Assembly: GCF_016405885.1 (NCBI RefSeq)
Contig: NZ_JAEKGC010000003.1
Coordinates: forward strand, 186,001-250,000
Length of the DNA stretch: 64,000 nt
Source: Arthrobacter sp. MSA 4-2
Lineage (GTDB): Bacteria; Actinomycetota; Actinomycetes; Actinomycetales; Micrococcaceae
Reading direction: 5' to 3'
Numbering within the stretch: position 1 is the stretch's first letter; each line of letters opens with the position of its first letter. Both the position numbers and the translations under genes were made by a program. Positions 27,430 to 35,993 of the stretch are shown here, piece after piece. Under the pieces are notes generated by a model. That model was not told the origin of the DNA and did not search any database. It saw only the letters and a list, made by a program, of their open reading frames with translations.

Positions 27430-28919
27430 GCCGCCGCCATCAGTCGCGCGCTGCCGGCCCGCACTTCGAGGATGCCGCCGCCGAGGGCGCGGCTGAAGTC
27501 ATCGTCGTGGGTCACCGACACCACGCTGCGGCCCTCCGCGACGAGCCCGCGCAGCAGGCCCACGAGTTCGGCCCAGGTTCCGGCGTCCTGGCCGAACGTC
27601 GGCTCATCGAGCACCAGGACAGCGGGCCGGGTGGCGAGCACGGTCGCCACCGACAGCCTCCGTTTCTCCCCGCCGGAGAGCGTGAACGGGTTGGCGCGCA
27701 GCAGGTGGGTCAGCCGCAGCCGCTCGGCCAGGGCCTCGATCCGGGGACCGTACTCGGCGGCGGGGATCCGGGCCGAGCGCGGCCCGAACTCAAGCTCCTG
27801 CGCGACGGTGCCTGTGAGGAATTGGTGCTCGGGGTCCTGGAAGACGGATCCGATGCGCTGCACCAGCTGGGCGGACTTCCACCGCGCCGGGTCCGTCCCG
27901 GCGCCGCGGGCCAGCGTATCGGCGGCGGTGACGGTTCCCGCGCGGGCGCGCAGCAGGCCGGCGAGGGTCAGCGCCAGCGTCGACTTGCCCGACCCGTTCG
28001 CCCCGACAATGCTGAGCGCCGAGCCCTCCGGCAGGGACAGCTCGACGCCCTCGAGGACGGCCGGGCCCCGCCGGGTGCGCGCCGCGGAGAGCCCGCGGGC
28101 AGCCAGCAGTTCCGCTCCCGGCGTCCGTGATCCCGGCGCCTCCGCCAGCGGCGGAGGCCAGCCAGGAATCCACACCCCGGCCGCGGCGAGCACCGAGCGG
28201 GTGGCCGGGTCTCCCAGCACCGCTGCGGGCGGGCCGTCGGCGAGGATGCCCCCGCCCGCGCCGAGGACCACAACCCGGTCGACGACGTCCGCCCATACCG
28301 CCACCCGGTGTTCGACGACGACCAGGGTCGCGTTCGTTCGGTCGAGGGTGCGCACCACCGCGTCGCGCACCTCGGTGACGCCCTGCGGGTCCAAGTTGGC
28401 CGTCGGCTCGTCGAGGAGCAGCAGCCCCGGGCGCATGGCCAGCACCGCCGCGAGGGCGAGCCGCTGTTTCTGTCCTCCCGAGAGCTCGGAAGTGGAGCGG
28501 TCGAGCGGAACGTCAAGGCCGACGTCGTCAAGGGATTCCCGGACGCGCCGCCAGATCTCGGGGGGCGGCACCGAAAGGTTCTCCGCTCCGAAGGCCACCT
28601 CGTCGCCGACCCGGGCGAGCACGATCTGGGAGTCCGGGTCCTGAAGCACGAGCCCGGCCCGGCCGCGGCGGGCGGCGGGAGGGTCGCCGTCGAGCAGGAT
28701 CCTGCCCTCCTGCTCGCCCTCCTCGGCGTCGCCCAGGACGCCGGCGAGCGCGGAGAGCAGAGTCGACTTGCCCGAGCCCGAGGCGCCCAGCAGCAGCACC
28801 CGCTCACCGGGTTCGATGCGCAGGTCGACGCCCCGCACCGCGAAGCCCGGCCGCCCGGCGTGCCGCCACCCCCACCCCTCGGCGGTGGCGGCAACCGGGC
28901 GGGTGGAGCCCGCGGTCAC
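27426..28919 (-). CDS. ykoD: ECF transporter ATPase, two ABC domains fused
   Basis: The 497-aa protein carries both ECF ATPases in one chain. Domain 1 has GASGSGKST, LSGGQKQRLALA and LLLLDEPTANLD. Domain 2, from about residue 265, has GANGSGKST, LSGGEKRRLSVA and LVLDEPTFGQD. This is the YkoD layout. The GTG start at 28919 overlaps the ykoE stop (GTGA). It powers uptake of a thiamine precursor or thiamine in this cassette. Confidence 0.9.
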   Translation of the reverse strand: MTAGSTRPVAATAEGWGWRHAGRPGFAVRGVDLRIEPGERVLLLGASGSGKSTLLSALAGVLGDAEEGEQEGRILLDGDPPAARRGRAGLVLQDPDSQIVLARVGDEVAFGAENLSVPPPEIWRRVRESLDDVGLDVPLDRSTSELSGGQKQRLALAAVLAMRPGLLLLDEPTANLDPQGVTEVRDAVVRTLDRTNATLVVVEHRVAVWADVVDRVVVLGAGGGILADGPPAAVLGDPATRSVLAAAGVWIPGWPPPLAEAPGSRTPGAELLAARGLSAARTRRGPAVLEGVELSLPEGSALSIVGANGSGKSTLALTLAGLLRARAGTVTAADTLARGAGTDPARWKSAQLVQRIGSVFQDPEHQFLTGTVAQELEFGPRSARIPAAEYGPRIEALAERLRLTHLLRANPFTLSGGEKRRLSVATVLATRPAVLVLDEPTFGQDAGTWAELVGLLRGLVAEGRSVVSVTHDDDFSRALGGGILEVRAGSARLMAAA

Positions 28920-29530
28920 CGGTCCGCCGTGCGTCCGGCGGCGAAGGAGGAAAGCACCCCGGTCTTCGCCAGCCCGCGCACGGCAAGCCAGGACAGCAGC
29001 CCGGCAATGAGGACGCCCGACACCGAGGCGAACAGCACGTACAGCAGCTGATACTCAACGGACCAGAGGGCGTTGTAGAGGATGTTCTCGCTCACGGCCA
29101 GGGCGATGCCGGCGCCGAGCCCGGCCAGCAGGGCGACCCCAACGTTCCACCTCCGGTACAGGAAGAGCAGGAACACCAGCTCCGCGCCGAGCCCCTGGAG
29201 GAAGCCCGAGAGCAGCACCGACAGCCCGAACTGGGTGCCGAGCAAGGCCGACACCGCGGCGGCGAGGACCTCGCAGTAGATGGCCGCGCCCGGCTTGCGG
29301 ATGATCAGGCCGCCGAGCACACCGGCGATCAGCCAACCGCCGGTGTAGAGGCCGGTGAGCGGCGGGAACGCGCCGGTCAGCAGCTGGACCCCGCTGTAGC
29401 CGGCGGACCAGGCGAAGAAGATGACGCCGACGGCGACGGCGAGGACCGACGCGACGACGATGTCGACGACGCGCCATTGGAAGCGGCGCGGGGACGTGCC
29501 CGTGCCGGGGGTGGCCTTGGTGAGAGCCAT
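28916..29530 (-). CDS. ykoE: ECF transporter substrate-binding (S) component, YkoE-type
   Basis: The 204-aa membrane protein has about 5-6 helices and the YkoE features GGLIIRKPGAAIYCEVLAA and GFLQGLGAELVF. YkoE proteins are associated with hydroxymethylpyrimidine/thiamine uptake. The ATG at 29530 is chosen because AGGAGG lies 8 nt upstream; that site is itself locked in a hairpin (29539-29557). A TPP riboswitch in the leader supports the substrate. Confidence 0.9.
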   Translation of the reverse strand: MALTKATPGTGTSPRRFQWRVVDIVVASVLAVAVGVIFFAWSAGYSGVQLLTGAFPPLTGLYTGGWLIAGVLGGLIIRKPGAAIYCEVLAAAVSALLGTQFGLSVLLSGFLQGLGAELVFLLFLYRRWNVGVALLAGLGAGIALAVSENILYNALWSVEYQLLYVLFASVSGVLIAGLLSWLAVRGLAKTGVLSSFAAGRTADR

Positions 29531-29538
29531 GGTGGAAT

Positions 29539-29557
29539 CCTCCTGAGGTACAGGAGG
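29539..29557 (-). promoter_or_regulatory. Hairpin sequestering the ykoE ribosome site
   Basis: In the transcript CCTCCTG (29557-29551) pairs with CAGGAGG (29545-29539), a 7-bp stem with a 5-nt loop that buries the whole Shine-Dalgarno. It lies between the TPP aptamer and the start codon, so it is a good candidate for the translational OFF platform. Confidence 0.75.
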
Positions 29558-29611
29558 GGAGGGCGCTCCGCCCACGGCACGCGTGCCGGTGGCGTTCGCC
29601 CTGAGAACTCG

Positions 29612-29722
29612 ACTCCCTTCGCCGGTACTAACCGGATCAGGTTCGAGGGTCTGCGGTGGTCCGCACTCTCAGCGCCCGGTTCCGTCGGCAGCTCTGCTGC
29701 GTCCGGTCGGCGCTCCCCTGTC
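29612..29722 (-). ncRNA. TPP riboswitch (THI element)
   Basis: Read on the minus strand it contains the hallmark blocks in order: GGGGAGC, CTGAGAGTGCGG, CCGCAGACCCTCGAACCTGA, TCCGGTTAGTACCGGCG and AAGGGAG. It lies 82 nt before the ykoE start. Thiamine pyrophosphate binding should shut off the ykoEDC cassette. Confidence 0.96.
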
Positions 29723-29848
29723 GTATGTTTGCGCGACCGAGTCTACACCTGGTCCCGCCGGGGGCGCCCGTGCGGTTCTCCCCCGCAGTGCCGCCCGGGC
29801 CCGGCACCGCTAGGCTTGTTTGAGATTCAGTCAACCCAAGGAGACGCA

Positions 29849-30109
29849 ATGCACCTGCTGATAAAACTGCTCGGTACCGGAATGGGCCTCGGCGCTGGGA
29901 TTGTCGCCAGCAAGCTTGTCGACTTCCTGTGGGAGAAGATCACCGGGGAGGCCTCGCCTAAGGGCACCGAGGGACTCGAGAACACCGTACGTTCCGCACT
30001 TGCTTTCGCCCTGATCTCCGGTGCCATAAGGACCACCATCCAGGTGTTCACCAACCGCACCATGCAGAAGGCGATCGAGCGGTTCGAGAAGACCCGCGAC
30101 CTCACCTGA
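29849..30109 (+). CDS. DUF4235 protein
   Basis: The 86-aa protein resembles actinobacterial DUF4235: an N-terminal helix GTGMGLGAGIVASKLVDFLWEK, then a second hydrophobic helix (ALAFALISGAIRTTIQVFTN) and a charged tail. It is probably a small membrane protein of unknown role. AAGGAGA lies 4 nt before ATG 29849. Single gene. Confidence 0.85.
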   Translation: MHLLIKLLGTGMGLGAGIVASKLVDFLWEKITGEASPKGTEGLENTVRSALAFALISGAIRTTIQVFTNRTMQKAIERFEKTRDLT

Positions 30110-30173
30110 GCCGTCGCTCAACAGCGCCGAAACGCGCCGAACGCGCCGGCCGGGCGGCGGGTCGGGGCGCCGG

Positions 30174-30179
30174 TAGCAT
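30174..30179 (+). promoter_or_regulatory. -10 box, leaderless start of the MFS gene
   Basis: TAGCAT ends 7 nt before ATG 30187; no ribosome site is present. Confidence 0.5.
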
Positions 30180-30186
30180 TCACCCT

Positions 30187-31575
30187 ATGACCAAGGACCA
30201 GCAGCTGCCGATGCCCGTGAAGAGTGCTGCTCCGGCGCCGTCGAACCGGCCCACTCCGATCCTCTCGCGGCAGGTCCTGTCCTGGGCTTCGTGGGACTGG
30301 GGCTCCGCGGCCTTCAACGCGGTCATGACCACGTTCGTGTTCACCGTGTACCTGACCTCCGACGCGTTCGGCGGGGAGGAACGCGCCTCCTCGACCCTGG
30401 GCTGGGGCCTCGCCGCCGCCGGCCTGCTGATCGCCCTCCTCGCGCCGGTCACCGGCCAGCGGTCGGACAACGGGGGCCGCCGGAAGCTCTGGCTCGGCGT
30501 GAACAGCCTGATCGTGGCCCTGCTTACGGGGCTGTGCTTCTTCGTCTTCCCCCGGCCCGAGCTGCTTCTCCTCGGCGTGGCCCTGATCGCCGCCGCGAAT
30601 ATCTTCTTCGAGTTCGCCGGCGTGAACTACAACGCCATGCTCTCCCAGATCTCCACTCCGGCGAGCGTCGGCCGGATCAGTGGCTTCGGCTGGGCCATGG
30701 GGTACGTGGGCGGCATCATCGCCCTGGTCATCGTCCTCGTGGCCTTCGTCCAGCCGGTGGTGGACTGGGCCGGGTCCTCGACCGAGGAAGCCCTCAACAT
30801 CCGCCTGGTGGCGGTCTTCTCCGCCCTGTGGTTCCTCGCCTTCGCCCTGCCCGTTATGTTCGCTGTGCCCGAGGTGCCCCGGCAGGCAAAAGCGGCGCAG
30901 CTCGGCTTCTTCGCCTCCTACGGGCTGCTGATCCGGCGGGTGAAGGCCATCTACCGGACCAGCCCTCACACCATTTTCTTCCTGCTGGCCAGCGCGGTCT
31001 TCCGCGACGGCCTCGCCGCCGTCTTCACCTTTGGCGGGATCATCGCGGCCGGCACCTTCGGGTTCGAGTTGAGCCAGGTGATCGTCTTCGCCATCGCAGG
31101 CAACGTGATCGCCGCGCTCGGCGCCGTCGTCGGCGGGTACTTCGATGACCGGGTCGGGCCCAAGCGGGTGATCGCGGCCTCGCTGGTCGGCCTGCTGGTC
31201 GCCGGTTCCGCGGTCCTGATCCTCGGCGCCGAGACATATTCCTTCTTCGGCATGGCGTGGACCGGTGACACCACCTTCTGGGTGTTCGGCCTCCTGCTGA
31301 CCCTGTTCGTCGGTCCCGCCCAGGCTTCCTCGCGGGCGTACCTCGCCCGGCTGGCCCCGGAAGGAGGCGAGGGTGAGCTGTTCGGGCTGTACGCCACGAC
31401 CGGGCGTGCCGTCAGTTTCCTCGCCCCGTCCCTGTTCGCCCTGTCGATCGGCATCTTCGGCGCGCAGCGGTACGGCATCCTGGGGATTCTGGTCGTGCTG
31501 CTGGCGGGGCTGCTCCTGCTGCTGCCGGTGAAGCCTCCGGCGCAGGTGGCTCCGGCCGTCGTCCCGGAGGCCTGA
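30187..31575 (+). CDS. MFS transporter, UMF1/Atg22-like family
   Basis: The 462-aa protein has about 12 membrane helices. ASWDWGSAAFN near residue 34 matches the YDWANSAF signature of the UMF1/Atg22-like branch, and GQRSDNGGRRK is the MFS loop 2-3 motif. The transported compound is unknown. Repeat copy C follows the stop. Confidence 0.87.
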   Translation: MTKDQQLPMPVKSAAPAPSNRPTPILSRQVLSWASWDWGSAAFNAVMTTFVFTVYLTSDAFGGEERASSTLGWGLAAAGLLIALLAPVTGQRSDNGGRRKLWLGVNSLIVALLTGLCFFVFPRPELLLLGVALIAAANIFFEFAGVNYNAMLSQISTPASVGRISGFGWAMGYVGGIIALVIVLVAFVQPVVDWAGSSTEEALNIRLVAVFSALWFLAFALPVMFAVPEVPRQAKAAQLGFFASYGLLIRRVKAIYRTSPHTIFFLLASAVFRDGLAAVFTFGGIIAAGTFGFELSQVIVFAIAGNVIAALGAVVGGYFDDRVGPKRVIAASLVGLLVAGSAVLILGAETYSFFGMAWTGDTTFWVFGLLLTLFVGPAQASSRAYLARLAPEGGEGELFGLYATTGRAVSFLAPSLFALSIGIFGAQRYGILGILVVLLAGLLLLLPVKPPAQVAPAVVPEA

Positions 31576-31623
31576 GCCGCCCGGCGTTCCTGCCCCCGGA
31601 ACCTTCACTCGCCGCTCCCGGCA

Positions 31624-31720
31624 CCGAAACTGCACGCCGCCGCCTTCCGCTGCACACCCCTCCCCCGAAACTGCAGCACACCACGCTTTGAAGTGCCCAT
31701 AACGTGGTGATCTGCCGAAT
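31624..31720. repeat. Dispersed palindromic repeat, copy C
   Basis: A partial left arm CCGAAACTGCA at 31624-31634, then a diverged full copy: CCGAAACTGCAGCACACCACGCTT (31665-31688) and right arm ACGTGGTGATCTGCC (to about 31716). It lies between the convergent MFS and Vsr-like genes. Confidence 0.75.
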
Positions 31721-31796
31721 CAACCCGACGACTACGACGGCGAACACAGCAACGACAGCGCCGAGCACCCATGGAACGGCCGCCGTGGATTTTCCC

Positions 31797-32747
31797 TTAC
31801 CCGAGCGGGCGGCGTCCGTCCCAGCCGTTCCCCATTAGGGCGTCGCGCACCTTCACCACCGCCGCTGCTGAACCAAACGCGTCCATGAGGCGGGCGGTGA
31901 TAATGACCTGGGTCCACCCGGCCCGGACGGTGGCTTCGTTGCGCGCGATGTCCAACTCCTGTCGCCCCCGTTCGAAGTGGTGTGCGCCGTCGTACTGGAT
32001 GGCGATCTTGTAAGTCGGGTACGCGAGGTCTGGCCATACGACGTGACCGCCGGCTTCGTCGGTGATGACCCACCCCAGCACGGGTTCTGGAAGGCCCGCC
32101 CGGACGAGGGCAAGACGGAGCATGGTCTCGGGTGCGGAATCACATCCCACCCGGACCAGCGGCAATGCCTCCCGAGCAGTGCACACTCCCCGTGACCCGC
32201 GGTGGGTCGTCAGCAGCTGCGACAACTCGTCGACCGAAGCAACGGCCTCCCGCTTCTCCGCGAAGATCCTGTCGTTCCGGTTCACCAAGTGGTCCCCGGC
32301 CGCCACCAGGGCATCGACTGATATGAGCTGTGCAAGGTCGAACCAGGTCCGGGCCGGGGTGGTGACCGCGATGCCTTCGAGCGTTGTCGTCTCCGTCGGC
32401 GGAAGCCTCATCGAATGGCCCCGAACACCCTTTCGACGAGGGGCCGACGTCCCGTGCGGACAGATGAGATGGACGGCAAAGCCGGGCCCAAGGTCACTCG
32501 GCAGGGGGATCCCCCACAGGCGTGCGGCCGTCGAAAACCCGACAACCGCCCCCGGGGTCTCTCTGAGCAGTGGGCGCAAGGAGTCGGCGACCGCCTGTGC
32601 TGCGCCCCATGGCACCCGTATTCCCCGGCTGGGTGTCGTCAGATCGGACGATTCGGTCCGCCGTCGGGAAACCCCGGTCAACCTCGCCTCTTCCAAGGTG
32701 AAGGAGCGGCCGGCGAGGGCCCGCGGCAGGGGTTGTGGGGAGCGCAT
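31797..32747 (-). CDS. AbiEi-like/DUF559 (Vsr-fold) protein
   Basis: A 316-aa protein. The N-terminal two thirds resemble the AbiEi-type region common in Micrococcaceae (FSTAARLWGIPLP, TTPARTWFDLAQL). The C-terminal about 100 residues match DUF559, a Vsr/restriction-endonuclease-like fold: VWPDLAYPTYKIAIQYDG.HH, then ELDIARNEA and GWTQVIIT. D, Q/E and H residues in these blocks could bind metal, but activity is unproven. No toxin, methylase or mismatch gene is adjacent. ATG 32747 lies 6 nt after GACACT. Repeats C and D bracket the gene. Confidence 0.75.
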   Translation of the reverse strand: MRSPQPLPRALAGRSFTLEEARLTGVSRRRTESSDLTTPSRGIRVPWGAAQAVADSLRPLLRETPGAVVGFSTAARLWGIPLPSDLGPGFAVHLICPHGTSAPRRKGVRGHSMRLPPTETTTLEGIAVTTPARTWFDLAQLISVDALVAAGDHLVNRNDRIFAEKREAVASVDELSQLLTTHRGSRGVCTAREALPLVRVGCDSAPETMLRLALVRAGLPEPVLGWVITDEAGGHVVWPDLAYPTYKIAIQYDGAHHFERGRQELDIARNEATVRAGWTQVIITARLMDAFGSAAAVVKVRDALMGNGWDGRRPLG

Positions 32748-32836
32748 GCGGCCAGTGTCGGGCAGATGCCCGGGCCATTGATGTCGGATCCGCGCTATGT
32801 GGATGACGGGAGGGAGCACCAGCGCCGGTGCTCCCC

Positions 32837-32898
32837 ACCGAAACTGCAGATCACCACGCTTCACGCGCTCCAGAAGGTGGTTAGCTGCACACTCGGCG
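32837..32898. repeat. Dispersed palindromic repeat, copy D
   Basis: Left arm CCGAAACTGCAGATCACC, then ACGCTT (32838-32861), right arm AAGGTGGTTAGCTGC ending in ACTCGGCG (to 32898). A short direct repeat CGGCGCTTGG follows twice (32894-32903 and 32916-32925 region). It lies upstream of the Vsr-like gene and just after the dcd stop. Confidence 0.78.
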
Positions 32899-32934
32899 CT
32901 TGGAGGTGCACACCCGGCGCTTGGCGCACAGGAC

Positions 32935-33510
32935 CTAGATCGAGGTCCTGTGGAAGTTCAGGTGGCTGCGGGACGCGGTAGGACCGCGCTGGCCCTGGTA
33001 CCGGTTGCCGTACTCGCCCGACCCGTACGCGTGCTCCGCCGGGGAGGTCAGCCGGAAGAAGCACAGCTGGCCGATCTTCGAGCCCGGCCAGAGCTTGATC
33101 GGCAGGGTCGCCATATTGGAGAGCTCAAGGGTGACATGGCCGGAGAACCCCGGATCGATAAACCCGGCCGTGGAGTGGGTGAGCAGGCCCAGGCGCCCCA
33201 GGGAGGACTTGCCCTCGAGCCGCGCCGCGACGTCGTCGGGCAGGGTCACCGCTTCGTAGGTCGACCCCAGCACGAACTCCCCCGGGTGGAGGATGAACGG
33301 CTCGTCAGGGGCCACCTCGACGAGCCGGGTCAGGTCCGGCTGGTCCTCGGCCGGGTCGATGTGGGCGTACTTGTGGTTGTCGAACAACCGGAAGTACCGA
33401 TCGATCCGCACGTCGACGCTGGACGGCTGGACCATCGCCGGGTCGTAGGGATCCAGCTCGATGCGGGAGGCGGAAATTTCGGCACGGATATCACGGTCGG
33501 AGAACAGCAC
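32935..33510 (-). CDS. dcd: dCTP deaminase
   Basis: The 191-aa trimeric enzyme converts dCTP to dUTP; actinobacterial members may also hydrolyse dUTP to d[48 protein letters not shown] and the C-terminal GQRGPT are family hallmarks. The start is GTG 33510, 6 nt after TAGTTT, so a leaderless mRNA is likely even though kynA ends only 18 bp upstream. Confidence 0.95.
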   Translation of the reverse strand: MLFSDRDIRAEISASRIELDPYDPAMVQPSSVDVRIDRYFRLFDNHKYAHIDPAEDQPDLTRLVEVAPDEPFILHPGEFVLGSTYEAVTLPDDVAARLEGKSSLGRLGLLTHSTAGFIDPGFSGHVTLELSNMATLPIKLWPGSKIGQLCFFRLTSPAEHAYGSGEYGNRYQGQRGPTASRSHLNFHRTSI

Positions 33511-33516
33511 GCTACA

Positions 33517-33522
33517 AAACTA
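33517..33522 (-). promoter_or_regulatory. -10 box, leaderless start of dcd
   Basis: Minus-strand TAGTTT ends 6 nt before GTG 33510. Confidence 0.55.
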
Positions 33523-33528
33523 CAGGAG

Positions 33529-34383
33529 TCAGCGGCCGATCTCGGTGCGCACGGCGAACAGCTCCGGGAAGAAGGTCAGCTCGAGCGCCCGCTGCAGGAA
33601 GCCGACGCCGGAGGAACCGCCGGTGCCCTGCTTGAAGCCGATGGTGCGGGCAACGGTCTTCAGGTGCCGGAACCGCCACAGCTGGAAATTGTCCTCAAGG
33701 TCGACGAGCTCCTCGCAGGCCTCGTAGACATCCCAGTTGGCCGCCGCGTTCTCGTACACCTCCTTGTACACCTGGACGAGCGCGGGGGTGAAGACGTGGG
33801 CGGTGCTCACGTCGCGGTGCAGCAGCTCCTCGGGGACCGCGTAGCCGCGCCGGGCGAGGTAGGCGATGAACTCGTCGTAGATGCTGCTTTCGGTGAGCAG
33901 GCCCGAGAGCAGTGAGTGCGCGGTCTCGTCGTCGGCGAACACCGCCAGCATCGCCTCGTTCTTGTTGCCGAGCAGGAACTCCACCGCCCGGTACTGGTAG
34001 GACTGGAAGCCGCTCGCCGAGCCGAGGTCGCCGCGGAATTCGGCATACTCCGAGGGCGTCAGGGTGGCCAGCACCGACCACTGTTCGGTGAGCGACCGCT
34101 GGATGTGCTTGATCCGGGCGATGCTCTTCATGGCGGCGCGCAGGTCGTCGGCGCGCAGGAACCGGCGGACCGCGCCGAGTTCGTGGAGGACGAGCTTGAG
34201 CCACAGTTCCGAGGTCTGGTGCTGGATGATGAAGAGCATTTCGTCGTGGTGCTCCGGCCGGCTGACCGGCTGCTGCGCGGCGAGCAGCAGGTCAAGGCGC
34301 AGGTAGGAGCCGTAGCTCATCTTGTCCGCAAAATCCCGTTCGATCCCGGCCTCGAGGCTGCGGGTGTTCTTCTCGACACTCAT
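33529..34383 (-). CDS. kynA: Tryptophan 2,3-dioxygenase
   Basis: The 284-aa haem enzyme opens the indole ring of tryptophan to N-formylkynurenine, first step of the kynurenine route. SYGSYLRLDLLL, HHDEMLFIIQHQTSELWLK and FRHLKTVARTIGFKQGTGGSSG are family signatures; the His in FRHLKTV is the expected proximal haem ligand. ATG 34383 lies 6 nt after TACTGT. No kynureninase or formamidase gene is nearby. Confidence 0.95.
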   Translation of the reverse strand: MSVEKNTRSLEAGIERDFADKMSYGSYLRLDLLLAAQQPVSRPEHHDEMLFIIQHQTSELWLKLVLHELGAVRRFLRADDLRAAMKSIARIKHIQRSLTEQWSVLATLTPSEYAEFRGDLGSASGFQSYQYRAVEFLLGNKNEAMLAVFADDETAHSLLSGLLTESSIYDEFIAYLARRGYAVPEELLHRDVSTAHVFTPALVQVYKEVYENAAANWDVYEACEELVDLEDNFQLWRFRHLKTVARTIGFKQGTGGSSGVGFLQRALELTFFPELFAVRTEIGR

Positions 34384-34389
34384 GGCTCA

Positions 34390-34395
34390 ACAGTA
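34390..34395 (-). promoter_or_regulatory. -10 box, leaderless start of kynA
   Basis: Minus-strand TACTGT ends 6 nt before ATG 34383. Confidence 0.58.
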
Positions 34396-34501
34396 CGACC
34401 AGCTCCACCGCGGTCCACCGCCACGGGAGCGGGTGTCGCGGCGGCGGGTCATTGATGGGTGTCGGTGCCGGGGTCTAGGTTGGGACCAACCGAGGAGGCC
34501 C

Positions 34502-35548
34502 ATGCACCCGCACTGCAGCATCGTCCCGCCCCACCTGCTGGCCCATCTAGCGGCGGTGGATGACCCCCGGCACGCGGTGGCGGCCCGGGCCGCCCGCAGG
34601 GCCCTCGTCCAGCTCGACCCCCTGCTGGCCGGCCGGGAGGAGGCCTTCGCGGCGCCGGTTCCGCCGCGCACCGCGGTGGGCCGGCCGCTGGAGCGGCGGA
34701 TCTCCGACGCCGGAGGGCAGGAAATCCTGCCCGGCACGCTGGTCCGGGGCGAGGGCGACGCCGCGACGGGCGATGCGGCCACCGATGAGGCCTACGACGG
34801 CCTGGGCGCCACCGATGCCCTCTTCCGCCAGGTGTACGGACGGGCGTCCATCGACGGCGCCGGCCTGCCCCTGGCGGCGACGGTGCACTACGGGGAGCTG
34901 TACGACAACGCGTTCTGGGACGGCGAACGCATGGTGTTCGGTGACGGCGACGGCGACGTCTTCGGCCGCTTCACCCGGTCGCTGACGGTGATCAGCCACG
35001 AACTGACCCACGGCTTCACCCAGTACTCGACCAACCTGGTGTACGAGGGTCAGTCGGGGGCGCTCAACGAATCCCTCTCGGACGTCTTCGGCGTGCTCGT
35101 CGAACAGCACCACCTTGGGCAGACGGTTGACCAGGCCAGCTGGCTCGTGGGCGAGGGCGTATTCACCGACCAGGTGCAGGGCCGGGCCCTGCGGTCCCTG
35201 GCCGCTCCGGGAACCGCCTACGACGACGATGTGCTGGGCCGGGATCCCCAGCCCGCGACCATGTCGGATTTCGTGATCACCACCTCCGACAACGGCGGCG
35301 TCCACATTAACTCCGGCATCCCCAACCACGCCTTCTACCTCACGGCGCAGCACCTGGGCGGCTTCGCCTGGGAGAGGGCGGGCCGGATCTGGTTCGACGC
35401 CGCGGTCGGCGGCGGCATCCAGGCCAACAGCGGATTCCGGCTCTTCGCCGACGTGACGCAGGAGGCGGCCCGCGTCCGGTTCGGGCAGGACTCGGAGGAG
35501 CACGAAGCGGTGAGGCAGGCGTGGGCGAAGGTGGAGGTGACCGGGTGA
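34502..35548 (+). CDS. Protealysin-like M4 metalloprotease
   Basis: The 348-aa thermolysin-family zinc protease has HELTH (His166, Glu167, His170), third ligand Glu190 in ALNESLSD, and NGGVHINSGIPNHAF for transition-state binding. It has no signal peptide and only a short propeptide-like N-terminus (SIVPPHLLAHLA), the protealysin type, which often acts inside the cell or leaves by other means. ATG 34502 follows GAGGAGG. Its stop overlaps the start of an emfourin-type inhibitor gene. Confidence 0.92.
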   Translation: MHPHCSIVPPHLLAHLAAVDDPRHAVAARAARRALVQLDPLLAGREEAFAAPVPPRTAVGRPLERRISDAGGQEILPGTLVRGEGDAATGDAATDEAYDGLGATDALFRQVYGRASIDGAGLPLAATVHYGELYDNAFWDGERMVFGDGDGDVFGRFTRSLTVISHELTHGFTQYSTNLVYEGQSGALNESLSDVFGVLVEQHHLGQTVDQASWLVGEGVFTDQVQGRALRSLAAPGTAYDDDVLGRDPQPATMSDFVITTSDNGGVHINSGIPNHAFYLTAQHLGGFAWERAGRIWFDAAVGGGIQANSGFRLFADVTQEAARVRFGQDSEEHEAVRQAWAKVEVTG

Positions 35549-35823
35549 GGATCGAGATCTCCCGGTCGGGCGGCTTTGCCGGCATGACCCGGACCTGGAG
35601 CCTTGAGGTGAGCCCCGCCGAGGCCGAGGAGCGGTGGCTCCCGCTGGCTGACCGGGCGGCGGAGGCGCCTCAGGAGGAGGAATCCCGGCGGGACCGGGAC
35701 CAGCGCGACCGTTACGTCTATCACATCGTGATCGGGTACCAGGAGGTGACCCTGCCGGAGAGCCGGCTCGACGAGCCGTGGAAGGAACTGATCGACCGCG
35801 CCCGGCGCGGGTCGACCGGCTGA
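35545..35823 (+). CDS. Emfourin-type protealysin inhibitor
   Basis: The 92-aa product begins RIEISRSGGFAGMTRTW, the conserved N-terminal block of emfourins, small proteins that block protealysin-like M4 proteases by inserting into the active site. The GTG start shares GTGA with the protease stop, so synthesis is coupled. The charged middle part (EEESRRDRDQRDRY) is more polar than I would expect, but the YVYHIVIGYQEVTLPE end fits. Identification is from motif and neighbour together. Confidence 0.82.
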   Translation: MRIEISRSGGFAGMTRTWSLEVSPAEAEERWLPLADRAAEAPQEEESRRDRDQRDRYVYHIVIGYQEVTLPESRLDEPWKELIDRARRGSTG

Positions 35824-35993
35824 CCGCGCGGACCGCGGACGTCGCCCGCCGCGGGCACCGCCCGGCATGGCGCAGCGTCCGCCCGATTTCCCGCCCGATC
35901 CCCCGCCGAAACCGGGCCTGCCGCGCCGGGATACGGCGGCCGCGGCCAGCCCCGCCGAAATGTTGTAGGGTTATGGAGCGGTTCAACCGCAGT

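Noticed and set aside
31797-32747. Type IV toxin-antitoxin or abortive infection system at the AbiEi-like gene
   Set aside because: No AbiEii-type nucleotidyltransferase or other toxin gene is adjacent, and the C-terminal DUF559 domain is not part of the AbiE antitoxin.
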